Below, in pieces: positions 1 to 11,613 of a stretch of 41,910 nt of DNA. The position numbers and the translations under genes are program-made. The notes beneath the pieces are model-generated. The model was not told the origin of the DNA, made no database searches, and worked only from the letters and a program-made list of their open reading frames with translations. Each line of letters opens with the position of its first letter. Position 1 is the stretch's first letter. The stretch is from positions 1-41,910 of the forward strand of contig JAHCAN010000024.1 of assembly GCA_019634915.1 (NCBI GenBank), given 5' to 3'. This stretch comes from Steroidobacteraceae bacterium. Lineage in GTDB: Bacteria > Pseudomonadota > Gammaproteobacteria > Steroidobacterales > Steroidobacteraceae.

Positions 1-38
1 CTTGTAAGGGCGACGCTCTACCGCTGAGCTAAGCACCC
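1..38 (-). tRNA. tRNA-Val(UAC), 5' part only (cut by window edge)
   Basis: Read on the minus strand, the sequence begins GGGTGCTTAGCTCAGCGG, runs through the D arm, and reaches an anticodon loop CTTACAA with anticodon UAC. This matches the bacterial tRNA-Val(UAC) pattern. The 5' end is at 38. The variable loop, T arm and acceptor 3' strand lie outside the window, so CCA status is unknown. A good promoter lies just upstream (61-89, minus). Confidence 0.9.
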
Positions 39-60
39 TTCAAGCTTCGGAAGGCCGCGG

Positions 61-89
61 ATTCTAGTGTATCGGGTCGCTGGCGTAAA
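61..89 (-). promoter_or_regulatory. sigma-70-type promoter of tRNA-Val
   Basis: On the minus strand there is a -35 TTTACG (84-89), a 17 nt spacer and a -10 TAGAAT (61-66). This puts the predicted start near 54, about 16 nt before the tRNA 5' end. A GC-rich stretch follows the -10, as is usual for stringently controlled stable-RNA promoters. It lies in the 60 bp between this tRNA and the divergent secreted-protein gene. Confidence 0.6.
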
Positions 90-98
90 CTCGCGCCG

Positions 99-1894
99 AT
101 GCACCGCCGACGAACGCCGTTCGCGCCTCTGCTGGCCCTGCTGGCCGGCCTCACCGCCGGCCCCGCCACTGCGCACGACGATATCGCCGGCACGCGCTAC
201 GTCGCCCCCGAGGGCGCCGACACCGGCGACTGCGAGGACCGCGACGCCCCCTGTCGCACGCTCGAATACGCGCTGGCGCGGATCGAGCACGGCGATGCCG
301 TCAAGGTCGGCGCCGGCGAATACGATTTTTCGGGCCTGAACCTCGAGGAGCTGCTGTTCGGCAAGCAGGGCCTGCGGGCCGGCTACACGGCGGCCGACCA
401 TTTCCACGTCGACGACCCGGTCGCGAACCGCGCGATTGTCCGCGGCGCGGACCCGCGCTTCATCCAGACCCTGATCGCCTTCGGCTTCACGCCGGTCGAC
501 GCGGCCGGCGACCCGGTCGCCCGCGAGGTCGTGCAGGCGCAGGCCGCGACGGATTGCACGGCGGGCATGGCGGGCAGCTTCCCGTGCTGGAACATCGACT
601 ACCTCGCGCAGCTGCCGCTCACCAGCTTCTCGACGCAGCCGCTCAGCGCGTCGAACCTCTGGGGTTTCGTCGATCTGGACGATGGGCGCGAATACGTGAT
701 CGTCGGCCTGCGCAACGGCACCGCGGTCATCGACGTCACCGATCCGCGCGAACCCCGCGAAGTCGCGACCATCGCCGGCGTCACCAACGCCTGGCGCGAA
801 GTGAAGGTCTACCAGGTGTTCGACGCGGACGCGGGCCGGCATCGTGCCTATGCCTACGTCACCAGCGAGGGCTCGGGGGCGGGCCTGCAGATCCTCGATC
901 TCTCCGCCCTGCCCGATTCGGTCACGCTCGCCAACACGCTGCACGACCTGTCGACCTCGCACACGCTCTACATTTCCAACATCGATTACGCGAGCGGCGC
1001 GGCGCTGCCCGGCGCGCAGGCCTTCCTGTACGTGGCGGGGGCGAACCTGCTCGGCGGCCGCTACCGCATCTACGACCTCGTCGACCCGGTGAACCCCGCG
1101 CTCGTGACCACGAGCCCCGGCGCGCCCGGCAGTTCGACACCGTACATGCACGACTCGACGAGCGTGCTGCTCACCGATTCGCGCACGACCCAGTGCGCGG
1201 CGGCGCACAACCCCTGCGAGGTGCTCATCGACTTCAACGTCGAACAGGTCGACCTGTGGGACGTGACCGACAAGGGCGCGCCGGCGTTCCTCGGCACGGC
1301 GACCTATCCCAACGCGCGCTACATCCACTCGGGCTGGCCGACTGCGGACCAGCGCCACGTGATCGTGCACGATGAGCTCGACGAACTGCGCATCGCCGGC
1401 CTCCACACGTCGATCTATACGCTCGACATCGGCGACCTGCGCACGCCGACCTTCGTCACGTCGTTCACCGGCGCCGACACGACCACCGACCACAACGGCT
1501 ACACGGTCGGCAACCGTTATTACCTGGCGCATTACCGCCGCGGGCTCGTGATCCACGACCTGTCGAATCCCGAGGCGCTGCGCGAGGTCGGATACTTCGA
1601 CACGTTCCTGCTGCCGGCCGCCAACATCGCCGGCACCGACGGCGCCTGGGGTGTCTACCCGTTCCTGCCGTCCGGCACGCTCGCGGTCAGCGACATCGCC
1701 AACGGCCTCTTCCTGCTGAAGCGCAACGAGACGAGCGCCACTCCACCGGCGCAGCCGCCACCGGTACCGCCCTCGGGCGGCGGCGGGGGCGGCGGTGGGG
1801 GTGGCGGCGGGGCACTGGGCGCCGGCCTGATCGGCGCGCTGCTCGCCTGGCTCATGGCCCGGCGTTTCCTGCCGGGACCCGCGACGCCTCGCCG

Positions 1895-1901
<7 letters not shown>
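99..1901 (+). CDS. choice-of-anchor B family secreted protein with LVIVD-type repeats and GlyGly-CTERM-like tail
   Basis: This is a 600-residue exported protein of unknown function. Residues 1-26 form a signal peptide ending in an Ala-rich cleavage site. The body contains repeated beta-propeller-like units such as [18 protein letters not shown] and [16 protein letters not shown], typical of LVIVD repeats in the choice-of-anchor B family. That family is defined by one ectodomain carried on different C-terminal sorting tails. The tail here is a Pro-rich linker, twelve consecutive glycines, a hydrophobic segment ([16 protein letters not shown]) and a basic end (ARRFLPGP). That is the GlyGly-CTERM pattern, which is known to be cut by rhombosortase and linked to type II secretion. 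The first ATG precedes the signal peptide but has no clear Shine-Dalgarno. Its stop overlaps the convergent lon stop by 7 bp. Family assignment is fairly firm; the ligand is unknown. Confidence 0.82.
1776..1811 (+). repeat. poly-glycine codon tract (12 GGN codons)
   Basis: Twelve consecutive glycine codons (mixed GGC, GGG, GGT) sit directly before the C-terminal hydrophobic segment of the secreted protein. The tract is a low-complexity G/C run that could vary in length by slippage. Multiples of three would change the linker length and other changes would remove the membrane/sorting tail. Confidence 0.75.
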
Positions 1902-4339
<2,438 letters not shown>

Positions 4340-4377
4340 GGGCAACCCTCACGCAGGACGGATACAGTCTAGCCCAG

Positions 4378-4405
4378 ACGTGGGGGCGGGCCGCGTGAAT
4401 TCAAG
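4378..4405 (-). promoter_or_regulatory. sigma-32-like heat-shock promoter of lon
   Basis: On the minus strand, CTTGAAT (4399-4405) is followed by 13 nt and then CCCCACGT (4378-4385). The E. coli RpoH consensus is CTTGAAA, 11-16 nt, CCCCATNT. The predicted start lies about 30 nt before the lon GTG codon. A separate TAGACT further downstream could serve as a sigma-70 -10. This matches the known heat-shock control of lon; the site itself is predicted only. Confidence 0.6.
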
Positions 4406-4430
4406 CACGGCGGCCGGTTGCGGCGGGATT

Positions 4431-5732
<1,302 letters not shown>

Positions 5733-5763
5733 TCAGGGGCCCCTGTCACCATGGTGCAATGGT

Positions 5764-5792
5764 TTTATAGCACGCGCCGAACGGGGGCGCAA
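5764..5792 (-). promoter_or_regulatory. sigma-70-type promoter of clpX
   Basis: In the clpP-clpX gap on the minus strand there is a -35 TTGCGC (5787-5792), a 17 nt spacer and a -10 TATAAA (5764-5769). The predicted start is near 5757, about 25 nt before the clpX ATG. This would give clpX (and lon) expression independent of tig-clpP. Confidence 0.55.
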
Positions 5793-5821
5793 AACACCCC
5801 AGGACCGCCCAAGCCCTTGAT

Positions 5822-6439
5822 TCACTTGGCCGGGATGACCGGCAGGCGCTTCTCGAGCAGCTGGTCGACCAGGCCGTAGCCGATGGCCTCCTCGCCGCCC
5901 ATGAAATTGTCGCGTTCGGTGTCCTGCTGGATCTTCTCGATCGGCTGGCCGGTGTGGCGGGCCAGGATTTCGTTCAATCGCTCGCGGGTGCGCAGCATCT
6001 CGCGGGCCTGGATGCTGATGTCGGTCGCCTGGCCCTGGAAGCCGCCCCAGGGCTGGTGGATCATCGCGCGCGAGTTCGGCAGCATGAAGCGCTTGCCCCT
6101 GGCGCCGCCGGTCAGCAGCACGGCACCCATCGACGCCGCCATGCCGACGCAGATCGTGCTGACGTCCGGCTTGATGAACTGCATCGTGTCGTAGATCGCG
6201 AGCCCGGCGCTGACCGAGCCGCCCGGCGAGTTGATGTACAGCGCGATGTCCTTGTCCGGGTTCTCGGACTCGAGGAACAGCAGCTGCGCGACGATCAGGT
6301 TCGCCATGTGGTCCTCGACCGGACCGACGACGAACACCAGCCGCTCCTTCAGCAGCCGCGAGTAGATGTCATAAGCACGCTCGCCGCGGGCGGTCTGCTC
6401 GACGACGATCGGCACCAGGTTCAGGGCTTGCTCGTTCAT
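5822..6439 (-). CDS. clpP: ClpP, serine protease subunit of ClpXP
   Basis: ClpP is a 205-residue self-compartmentalising serine protease that forms two stacked heptamers and works with ClpX (and ClpA). The catalytic triad is visible as Ser103 in [10 protein letters not shown], His128 in AMIHQPWGG and Asp177 in QDTERDNFM. These are the E. coli 111/136/185 positions shifted by eight because of a shorter propeptide. The start ATG overlaps the tig stop as ATGA (6436-6439), so translation is probably coupled. It is followed by clpX. Assignment is unambiguous. Confidence 0.98.
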   Translation of the reverse strand: MNEQALNLVPIVVEQTARGERAYDIYSRLLKERLVFVVGPVEDHMANLIVAQLLFLESENPDKDIALYINSPGGSVSAGLAIYDTMQFIKPDVSTICVGMAASMGAVLLTGGARGKRFMLPNSRAMIHQPWGGFQGQATDISIQAREMLRTRERLNEILARHTGQPIEKIQQDTERDNFMGGEEAIGYGLVDQLLEKRLPVIPAK

Positions 6440-7743
6440 AGGCCGCCATTCTGCCCGAAGCGGGTCAGGTCCTTGAAGCTCGACGGCTTGTCGGTGACTT
6501 TGGCCCGCTCGACGATCCAGTCGACCAGCTGCTCCTCGAGCACCGCCGACTCGACCTGCCGCATCGCGTCCGCATTCTGTAAATAACTGCGCAGCATCTC
6601 GTCCGGATTGGGGTAGCTGCCGGCGATCTCCCGCAGGCGGGCCTGCACGCGCGCGCGGTCGACCTTGAGGTCGGCGCCGCGCAGCAGCTCGCCGATCACG
6701 AGGCCGAGCGCGACGCGGCGGCGCGCGGCATCCAGGAACTGCTCGCGGGGCGGCAGCTGGCTGACGTCCTTCGCGCCCATGCGCCGGCCGATGTCGACCT
6801 GCATCTCCTGCACGGTCTCGTCCACGAGGCCCTGCGGTACCTCGATCGGGTTCGCACGGTGCAGCGCATCCATCACCTGCACGCGCAGCTGGTTGCGGAT
6901 CGCGTCGTCCAGCTCGCGCTCCATGCTCTCGCGCACCTCCTTGCGCAGCTGCTCGAGGCCGCCCTCCTTGACGCCGAACTCCGCGGCGAACGCATCGTCG
7001 AGCGGCGGCAGGCTCATTTCCTCGACCTTCTTGACCGTGATCGAGAATTCGGCGGTCTTGCCGGCGACTTCCGTGCCGCGGTAATCGTCGGGGAAATGCA
7101 CGACCGCGGTGCGCGTCTCGCCCGGCGCGGCGCCGGCGAGCGCCTGCTCGAACTCGGCGAGCACCTGGCCCGCGCCGAGCACGACCGGCATGTCGCGCGC
7201 CTCGCCGCCCTGGAAGGCCGCGCCGTCGATCCGGCCGTCGAAGTCGAGCACCAGGCGATCGGTGGTCTTCGCGCCGCGCTCGACCGGCGTGTAGTCCGGC
7301 CGCTGGCCGCGCAGCGACTCGAGCATCTCCCCGACCTCGGCGTCGGTGACGCTCGCGGTGACCCGCTCGATCTCGAGCGACTCGACCGCGGCGGGCCTGA
7401 TGTCGGGCAGCACCTCGAAGGTCGCGATGTACTTCAGGTCGGCGCCCGGGTCGAGCGCGACCGGCTGGATGCGCGGCCCGGTCGCGGGCTTCAGGTTCTG
7501 CTGCGAGACCGCATCGGCGAACGACGAGCGCAGCAGGTCGCTGACGACCTCGGTATGCACCTGGGTACCGTACTGCTGGCGCACGACGCCCATCGGCGCC
7601 TTGCCGGGCCGGAAGCCCTTCATGCGCGCGGTGCGTGCGATCTTCTTCAGCCGCTGGTCGACTTCGTCGGCCACCTGCTGTGCAGGCACCGCCACTTCCA
7701 GCCTGCGCTCCAATCCGCCGGTGGCGGTCAATGAAACCTGCAT
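6436..7743 (-). CDS. tig: trigger factor, ribosome-associated chaperone/prolyl isomerase
   Basis: Trigger factor is a 435-residue chaperone that binds nascent chains at the ribosome exit tunnel. The N-terminal ribosome-binding domain carries the signature loop GFRPGKAP. A central FKBP-type prolyl isomerase domain follows (about 160-245), then the helical C-terminal substrate cradle. The open frame continues upstream through the neighbouring tRNA-Leu, but those codons are tRNA sequence. The ATG at 7743, with AGGA a few bases before it, gives the normal N-terminus [10 protein letters not shown]. The tRNA-Leu 3' end lies only 20 nt upstream, so tig is probably cotranscribed with the tRNAs and processed. 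It heads tig-clpP-clpX-lon. Confidence 0.97.
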   Translation of the reverse strand: MQVSLTATGGLERRLEVAVPAQQVADEVDQRLKKIARTARMKGFRPGKAPMGVVRQQYGTQVHTEVVSDLLRSSFADAVSQQNLKPATGPRIQPVALDPGADLKYIATFEVLPDIRPAAVESLEIERVTASVTDAEVGEMLESLRGQRPDYTPVERGAKTTDRLVLDFDGRIDGAAFQGGEARDMPVVLGAGQVLAEFEQALAGAAPGETRTAVVHFPDDYRGTEVAGKTAEFSITVKKVEEMSLPPLDDAFAAEFGVKEGGLEQLRKEVRESMERELDDAIRNQLRVQVMDALHRANPIEVPQGLVDETVQEMQVDIGRRMGAKDVSQLPPREQFLDAARRRVALGLVIGELLRGADLKVDRARVQARLREIAGSYPNPDEMLRSYLQNADAMRQVESAVLEEQLVDWIVERAKVTDKPSSFKDLTRFGQNGGL

Positions 7744-7763
7744 CGTGTCCTGCCTGCGATACC

Positions 7764-7848
7764 TGGTGCGAAAGGAGAGACTCGAACTCTCACGGGTTGC
7801 CCCACTGGAACCTAAATCCAGCGCGTCTACCAGTTCCGCCACTTTCGC
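7764..7848 (-). tRNA. tRNA-Leu(UAG)
   Basis: On the minus strand this is an 85 nt gene with a long variable arm. Acceptor GCGAAAG pairs with CTTTCGC, the anticodon stem-loop is CTGGA-TTTAGGT-TCCAG (anticodon UAG), and a T arm with GTTCGAG is present. CCA is encoded. It is the last tRNA before tig. Confidence 0.96.
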
Positions 7849-7855
7849 TGGAAAC

Positions 7856-7931
7856 TGGTGGGCCGTGTAGGAGTCGAACCTACGACCAAGAGATTAAGAG
7901 TCTCCTGCTCTACCAGCTGAGCTAACGGCCC
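7856..7931 (-). tRNA. tRNA-Lys(CUU)
   Basis: This is a 76 nt cloverleaf with acceptor GGGCCGT/ACGGCCC, anticodon loop CTCTTAA (anticodon CUU), T loop GTTCGAC and encoded CCA. It lies 7 nt from tRNA-Leu and 11 nt from tRNA-His, which indicates one transcript. The general Lys tRNA (UUU) must be elsewhere. Confidence 0.96.
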
Positions 7932-7942
7932 GTCTGTCAATC

Positions 7943-8019
7943 TGGGGTGGACGATGGGACTCGAACCCACGACGGCCGGGATCACAACCCGGGGCTCTAC
8001 CAGCTGAGCTACGTCCACC
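7943..8019 (-). tRNA. tRNA-His(GUG)
   Basis: This 77 nt gene includes the histidine-specific extra G at the 5' end (8019) opposite discriminator C. The anticodon loop is TTGTGAT (anticodon GUG), the T loop is GTTCGAG, and CCA is encoded. It is first of the His-Lys-Leu trio and sits directly behind a strong promoter. Confidence 0.96.
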
Positions 8020-8033
8020 GTCAAGGGGTCGCG

Positions 8034-8061
8034 AGTATACCAGCGCGCGCGCGGCACTCAA
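8034..8061 (-). promoter_or_regulatory. sigma-70-type promoter of the His-Lys-Leu tRNA/tig transcript
   Basis: On the minus strand, -35 TTGAGT (8056-8061), a 16 nt spacer and -10 TATACT (8034-8039) form one of the best matches to consensus in the window. The predicted start is about 8 nt before the tRNA-His 5' end. It lies in the 50 bp after the S10 peptidase stop and probably drives the three tRNAs and tig-clpP. Confidence 0.65.
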
Positions 8062-8069
8062 CCGTCCGG

Positions 8070-9704
8070 TCAGCCGCCGTTGCGGGTCCTCCTGATGAAG
8101 TCCGCGGTATTGTCGTGCAGCGCCTTCAGATCAGCGTCGCGCGCATAGACCATGTGCCCGGACTCGTACAGATGCGTCTCGATGTGGCCCTGCAGGGAGG
8201 CCTGGACCGGCAGCTGCGCGAGCTCGAAAACGGCCGCGAAATACGGCGTTGCGAGGTCGTAGTAGCCGCCGTGCATCTGCACCCGCAGGTTCGGATTGCG
8301 CTGCATCGCGACCGCGAGGTCGGGCATCACGTTGGTCGCGCCCTGCACCTTCGCGCCATAGCCGGGCGGCTGGTGCTGGAAGTCCCAGGTCTTCCACAGC
8401 CGGGCCGAGGCCTTGTAGCGCAAGCCCTCGCCGAACTTCAGCGTGCCGCGGACATAATCGTTGTAGGCCGACACATAGGCCGAGGAGATCGCCGCCGACT
8501 GCGGGTCGTACTGCGCCTCCTGGCTCAGCGGGTCGAGCGTCGGGCCGGAGAAGCGGCTGTCGAGCCTGCCTGCCGTGGTGTCGGCGCCGAGCAGCGTCTT
8601 GTCGAACTCGCCGCCGGTCACGCGCAGGTTCGCCCGCTCGAGGTAGTCGACCGGGAGCCCCGTGTAGCGGTGCAGCTGCGCGACGATCGCCGCGCGCCGC
8701 TGCGGATCGAGCTTCGCGCCGGCGGCGAGCGCCGGCAGGTACTCGTCGAGCGCGAAGCGCTCGACTTCGGCGAGGAACGGCTCGAGCGCCGCGGGCGGGT
8801 CCGGCAGGCGCTTGTGGTACCACGCGGTCGCCGCATAGGTCGGCAGCGCGAGCGCATAGGCCTGGTCGACGCCGGGGTTGAGCTGCGGCTCATCGACGCT
8901 GTTGTCGAACGCGAGGATCTGCGACAGCAGGATCACGCCGTTCAGGTCGAGCGAATAATCCTCCTGCAGCAGCCGCGCGACGACCGCGCTGCGCGTCGTG
9001 CCGTAGCTCTCGCCGAACAGGTACTTCGGCGAGTTCCAGCGCCCGTGGCGCGACAGGAACTCGACGATGAACTGCGCGAACGCATGCGCATCGGGATCGA
9101 CGCCGAAGAACGCCTTCTCCTTGTCGGCGCCGCGCAGATGGCCGAAGCCGGTGCCCGGCGCGTCGATGAACACGAGGTCGCTCGCGTCGAGCAGGCTGTG
9201 GTCGTTGTTGACGATGCGGTACGGCGCCGCGGGCGTGTGCGAATCGGTCAGCGTCAGCACGCGCTTCGGGCCGAACGCGCCCATGTGCAGCCACACGGTC
9301 GCCGAGCCCGGGCCGCCGTTGTAGATGAAGGTGATCGGGCGGCTCGCGTCGGCGGTCCGGCCCTTGAAATACGCGACGTAGGACATCGACGCCTCGGGCG
9401 GCTGCGGCGGCAGCGGGCCCTCGCGCTCGCCGGCGGGCAGCGGCGGGTCGATGTCGAGCGGGTCGGTCGGGCGCACGACCAGCAGGCCCGCCTCGGCCTG
9501 GTAGTCGAGCTTCTGGCCTTCGACGGTGACCGAGCCCTGTGTGATCGAACGCGCGTCACTGAGGAAGCGCGGCGAGAGGCTCAGCGGCTCCGTGTCGGCG
9601 GGCGCCGTCGCGGACGACGCGGGCGCTTCCGCGGTGGCGGCATGCAGCGGCGCGAAAGCCGCGAATGCAAAGGCGGCGAGCATCAGTGTCGATATTTTTT
9701 TCAT
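8070..9704 (-). CDS. exported serine carboxypeptidase-like protein, peptidase family S10
   Basis: This 544-residue protein has an N-terminal signal peptide ([17 protein letters not shown], cut near residue 22-24), so it should act in the periplasm or outside. The alpha/beta-hydrolase fold of family S10 is shown by the oxyanion motif YNGGPGSAT (about 128-136), the nucleophile Ser233 in FGESYGTTR, Asp483 in YYDLATPY and His517 in ESGHMVY. The family removes C-terminal residues, usually at acid pH; the substrate here cannot be read. AGGA lies 9 nt before the ATG. It sits between tRNA-Arg and tRNA-His, which in related genomes are close together in one tRNA block, so it looks like an insertion. 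It may be read through from the tRNA-Pro promoter. Confidence 0.9.
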   Translation of the reverse strand: MKKISTLMLAAFAFAAFAPLHAATAEAPASSATAPADTEPLSLSPRFLSDARSITQGSVTVEGQKLDYQAEAGLLVVRPTDPLDIDPPLPAGEREGPLPPQPPEASMSYVAYFKGRTADASRPITFIYNGGPGSATVWLHMGAFGPKRVLTLTDSHTPAAPYRIVNNDHSLLDASDLVFIDAPGTGFGHLRGADKEKAFFGVDPDAHAFAQFIVEFLSRHGRWNSPKYLFGESYGTTRSAVVARLLQEDYSLDLNGVILLSQILAFDNSVDEPQLNPGVDQAYALALPTYAATAWYHKRLPDPPAALEPFLAEVERFALDEYLPALAAGAKLDPQRRAAIVAQLHRYTGLPVDYLERANLRVTGGEFDKTLLGADTTAGRLDSRFSGPTLDPLSQEAQYDPQSAAISSAYVSAYNDYVRGTLKFGEGLRYKASARLWKTWDFQHQPPGYGAKVQGATNVMPDLAVAMQRNPNLRVQMHGGYYDLATPYFAAVFELAQLPVQASLQGHIETHLYESGHMVYARDADLKALHDNTADFIRRTRNGG

Positions 9705-9741
9705 GCGGCTTCATCCTGTGCGTGGAGCGAAACGCCGATCG

Positions 9742-9815
9742 CGCGCCCGGCAGGACTCGAACCTGCGACCCCCGGCTTAGAAGGCCGGTGCTCTATCCGG
9801 CTGAGCTACGGGCGC
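9742..9815 (-). tRNA. tRNA-Arg(UCU)
   Basis: This 74 nt cloverleaf has acceptor GCGCCCG/CGGGCGC, anticodon loop CTTCTAA (anticodon UCU), T loop GTTCGAG and discriminator G. The next bases on the minus strand are CGA, so CCA is not encoded, unlike the other four complete tRNAs here. It lies 17 nt downstream of tRNA-Pro and 37 nt before the S10 peptidase start. Confidence 0.95.
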
Positions 9816-9832
9816 ATTGCCGGTACGCGAAG

Positions 9833-9909
9833 TGGTCGGGGCAGCAGGATTCGAACCTGCGACCCTCTGCTCCCAAAGCAGATGCGCTACCAGACTGCGC
9901 CATGCCCCG
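9833..9909 (-). tRNA. tRNA-Pro(UGG)
   Basis: This 77 nt cloverleaf has acceptor CGGGGCA/TGCCCCG with a 5' C typical of tRNA-Pro. The anticodon loop is TTTGGGA (anticodon UGG), the T loop is GTTCGAA, and CCA is encoded. It is the first gene of the minus-strand tRNA/S10/tRNA/tig series and is divergent from folD. Confidence 0.96.
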
Positions 9910-9937
9910 CGGCCGGCCATCGCGTGATCGATCCGCG

Positions 9938-9943
9938 ATTCTA
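9938..9943 (-). promoter_or_regulatory. candidate -10 box of tRNA-Pro
   Basis: TAGAAT on the minus strand lies about 29 nt before the tRNA-Pro 5' end. No convincing -35 is visible at 16-18 nt. The placement opposite folD makes it a plausible but weak promoter call. Confidence 0.35.
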
Positions 9944-9955
9944 CCTGCAATCCCG

Positions 9956-9961
9956 TAAAAT
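9956..9961 (+). promoter_or_regulatory. candidate -10 box of folD
   Basis: TAAAAT lies 28 nt before the folD ATG on the plus strand. There is no good -35 at the usual distance. It overlaps the probable -35 zone of the divergent tRNA-Pro promoter, so the two may compete. Confidence 0.35.
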
Positions 9962-9989
9962 GCGCTTCCCTTTCCACGAAGGAGCGCCG

Positions 9990-10847
9990 ATGGCAGCACG
10001 CCTGATCGACGGCAAGCGCATCGCCGGCGAGGTCAAGGCCGAGGTCAGGGCCGAGATCGACGCGGCGCTCGCGCGCGGCCTGCGCCGGCCGGGCCTCGCG
10101 GTCGTCATGGTCGGCGACAACGCGGCCTCGGCGATCTACGTGCGCAACAAGCGCAAGGCCTGCGAGGAATCGGGCGTACTGTCGGTCGCGCACGATCTGC
10201 CGCAGTCGACCTCCGAGCGCGAGCTGCTGACGCTGATCGATGAACTGAACGGCGATCCGCGCATCGACGGCATCCTCGTGCAGCTGCCGGTGCCCGACCA
10301 GATCCGCCAGAGCGCGATCATCGACCGCATCGATCCGCAGAAGGACGTCGACGGCTTCCATCCGTACAACCTCGGCCGGCTCGCGCAGCGCAACCCGCTG
10401 ATCCGCCCGTGCACGCCCTATGGCGTGATCCGCATGCTCGACGCCGAGGGACTCTCGGTGCGCGGCCTCGACGCCGTCGTCGTCGGCGCATCGAACATCG
10501 TCGGGCGGCCGATGTCGCTCGAGCTGCTGCTGATGGGCGCGACGACCACGGTCTGCCACCGCTTCACGCGCAACCTCGAGGCGCACGTGCGCGCGGCCGA
10601 GCTGCTGGTCGTCGCGGTCGGCAAGCCCGGCATCGTGCGCGGCGAATGGATCCGCCCGGGCGCGATCGTCGTCGACGTCGGCATGAACCGGCTCGAGAGC
10701 GGCAAGCTCGTCGGCGACGTCGAGTTCGCCGGCGCCTGCGAGCGCGCGGCGTGGATCACGCCGGTGCCCGGCGGCGTCGGTCCGATGACCGTGGCCATGC
10801 TGATGCGTAATACGCTGGAAGCGTCGCTGCGCCGCCAGGGGGCCTGA
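9990..10847 (+). CDS. folD: FolD, methylenetetrahydrofolate dehydrogenase/cyclohydrolase
   Basis: FolD is a 285-residue bifunctional cytosolic enzyme that interconverts 5,10-methylene-, methenyl- and 10-formyl-tetrahydrofolate. It supplies one-carbon units for purines and formyl-Met-tRNA. Visible motifs are YVRNKRKAC with the catalytic Lys, the QLPVPDQ segment, DGFHPYNLG, the Rossmann motif [11 protein letters not shown] and the C-terminal [12 protein letters not shown]. The ATG at 9990 is preceded by GAAGGAG at 5 nt. The open frame extends far upstream, but only through tRNA genes and the antisense of the S10 gene. otsB begins 5 nt after its stop, so folD and the trehalose genes may be one operon. 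Confidence 0.97.
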   Translation: MAARLIDGKRIAGEVKAEVRAEIDAALARGLRRPGLAVVMVGDNAASAIYVRNKRKACEESGVLSVAHDLPQSTSERELLTLIDELNGDPRIDGILVQLPVPDQIRQSAIIDRIDPQKDVDGFHPYNLGRLAQRNPLIRPCTPYGVIRMLDAEGLSVRGLDAVVVGASNIVGRPMSLELLLMGATTTVCHRFTRNLEAHVRAAELLVVAVGKPGIVRGEWIRPGAIVVDVGMNRLESGKLVGDVEFAGACERAAWITPVPGGVGPMTVAMLMRNTLEASLRRQGA

Positions 10848-10851
10848 GGGC

Positions 10852-11613
10852 GTGGCGGCCGACATCGACCTGCCGCGCGAGCTCGGCTGGCACGCGCTGC
10901 GCTCGCGGGCCCTGTACCTCGACGTCGACGGCACGCTGCTCGATCTCGCCGACACGCCGGACCGCGTCGGCGCGCCCGCCGGGCTCGTCGCAGTACTCGA
11001 CGCGGTCGGCACGCGGCTCGGCGGCGCGCTCGCGCTCGTCAGCGGACGGCCTGTCGAGGATCTCGACCGCCTGTTCGCGCCGCTGCGCCTCGCAGCGGTC
11101 GGCGTGCACGGCGCGCAGGTGCGCACGGCCGACGGGCCGCTGCGCGCGGCCGACGCCTTCGGGCAGCGCCTCGACCGCGTGCGCGAGGCGCTCGCCGGCC
11201 GGCTCGCGCAATGGCCCGGTGCGCTGGTCGAGGACAAGGGCCTGGCGCTCGCCGTGCACTATCGCAACGCGCCGGCCTCGGAGGACGCGATCCGCGGCGC
11301 GATGCAGCGGCTCGCCTCGCTCGCGGGGCCGAAGTTCGCGCTGCTGCACGGCAAGCAGGTGTTCGAGCTCAAGCCCGCGGCGCTGAACAAGGGCAGCGGC
11401 ATCGCCCTGCTGCGCGAGGCGGCACCGTTCGCCGGCCGCCTGCCCGTCTGCATCGGCGACGACGTCACCGACGAGGCCGCGTTCGCCTACGCCAACGCGG
11501 CGCACGGCACCTCGATCGTCGTCGGCGACGTCGCGCGCAGCGCCGCCCAATTCCGTGTCGAGGCGCCCGGCACCGTGCGCGCCTGGCTCACCTCGCTTGC
11601 GCAGGAGGCGTAG
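10852..11613 (+). CDS. otsB: trehalose-6-phosphate phosphatase
   Basis: This 253-residue HAD-superfamily phosphatase removes the phosphate from trehalose-6-phosphate to give trehalose, the second step of the OtsAB route. HAD motif 1 is LYLDVDGTLLDLA, with nucleophile Asp24 and acid Asp26. Motif 2 is the Ser of LVSGRP. Lys is in ELKPAALNKGSG, and motif 4 is CIGDDVTDEAAF. The GTG start has AGGGGG 9 nt upstream inside the folD end. It is followed by GH15 with the stop and start touching (TAGATG), then otsA. This is a compatible-solute module, likely for osmotic or desiccation stress. Confidence 0.95.
   Translation: MAADIDLPRELGWHALRSRALYLDVDGTLLDLADTPDRVGAPAGLVAVLDAVGTRLGGALALVSGRPVEDLDRLFAPLRLAAVGVHGAQVRTADGPLRAADAFGQRLDRVREALAGRLAQWPGALVEDKGLALAVHYRNAPASEDAIRGAMQRLASLAGPKFALLHGKQVFELKPAALNKGSGIALLREAAPFAGRLPVCIGDDVTDEAAFAYANAAHGTSIVVGDVARSAAQFRVEAPGTVRAWLTSLAQEA

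Noticed and set aside
7744-7842. N-terminal extension of tig (MAELVDALDLGSS...)
   Set aside because: This peptide is the translation of tRNA-Leu, a common annotation artefact.
7947-9989. Upstream extension of the folD frame through tRNA genes and the antisense of the S10 gene
   Set aside because: The folD family starts at the ATG at 9990 with a strong ribosome site. The extension reads tRNA sequence.
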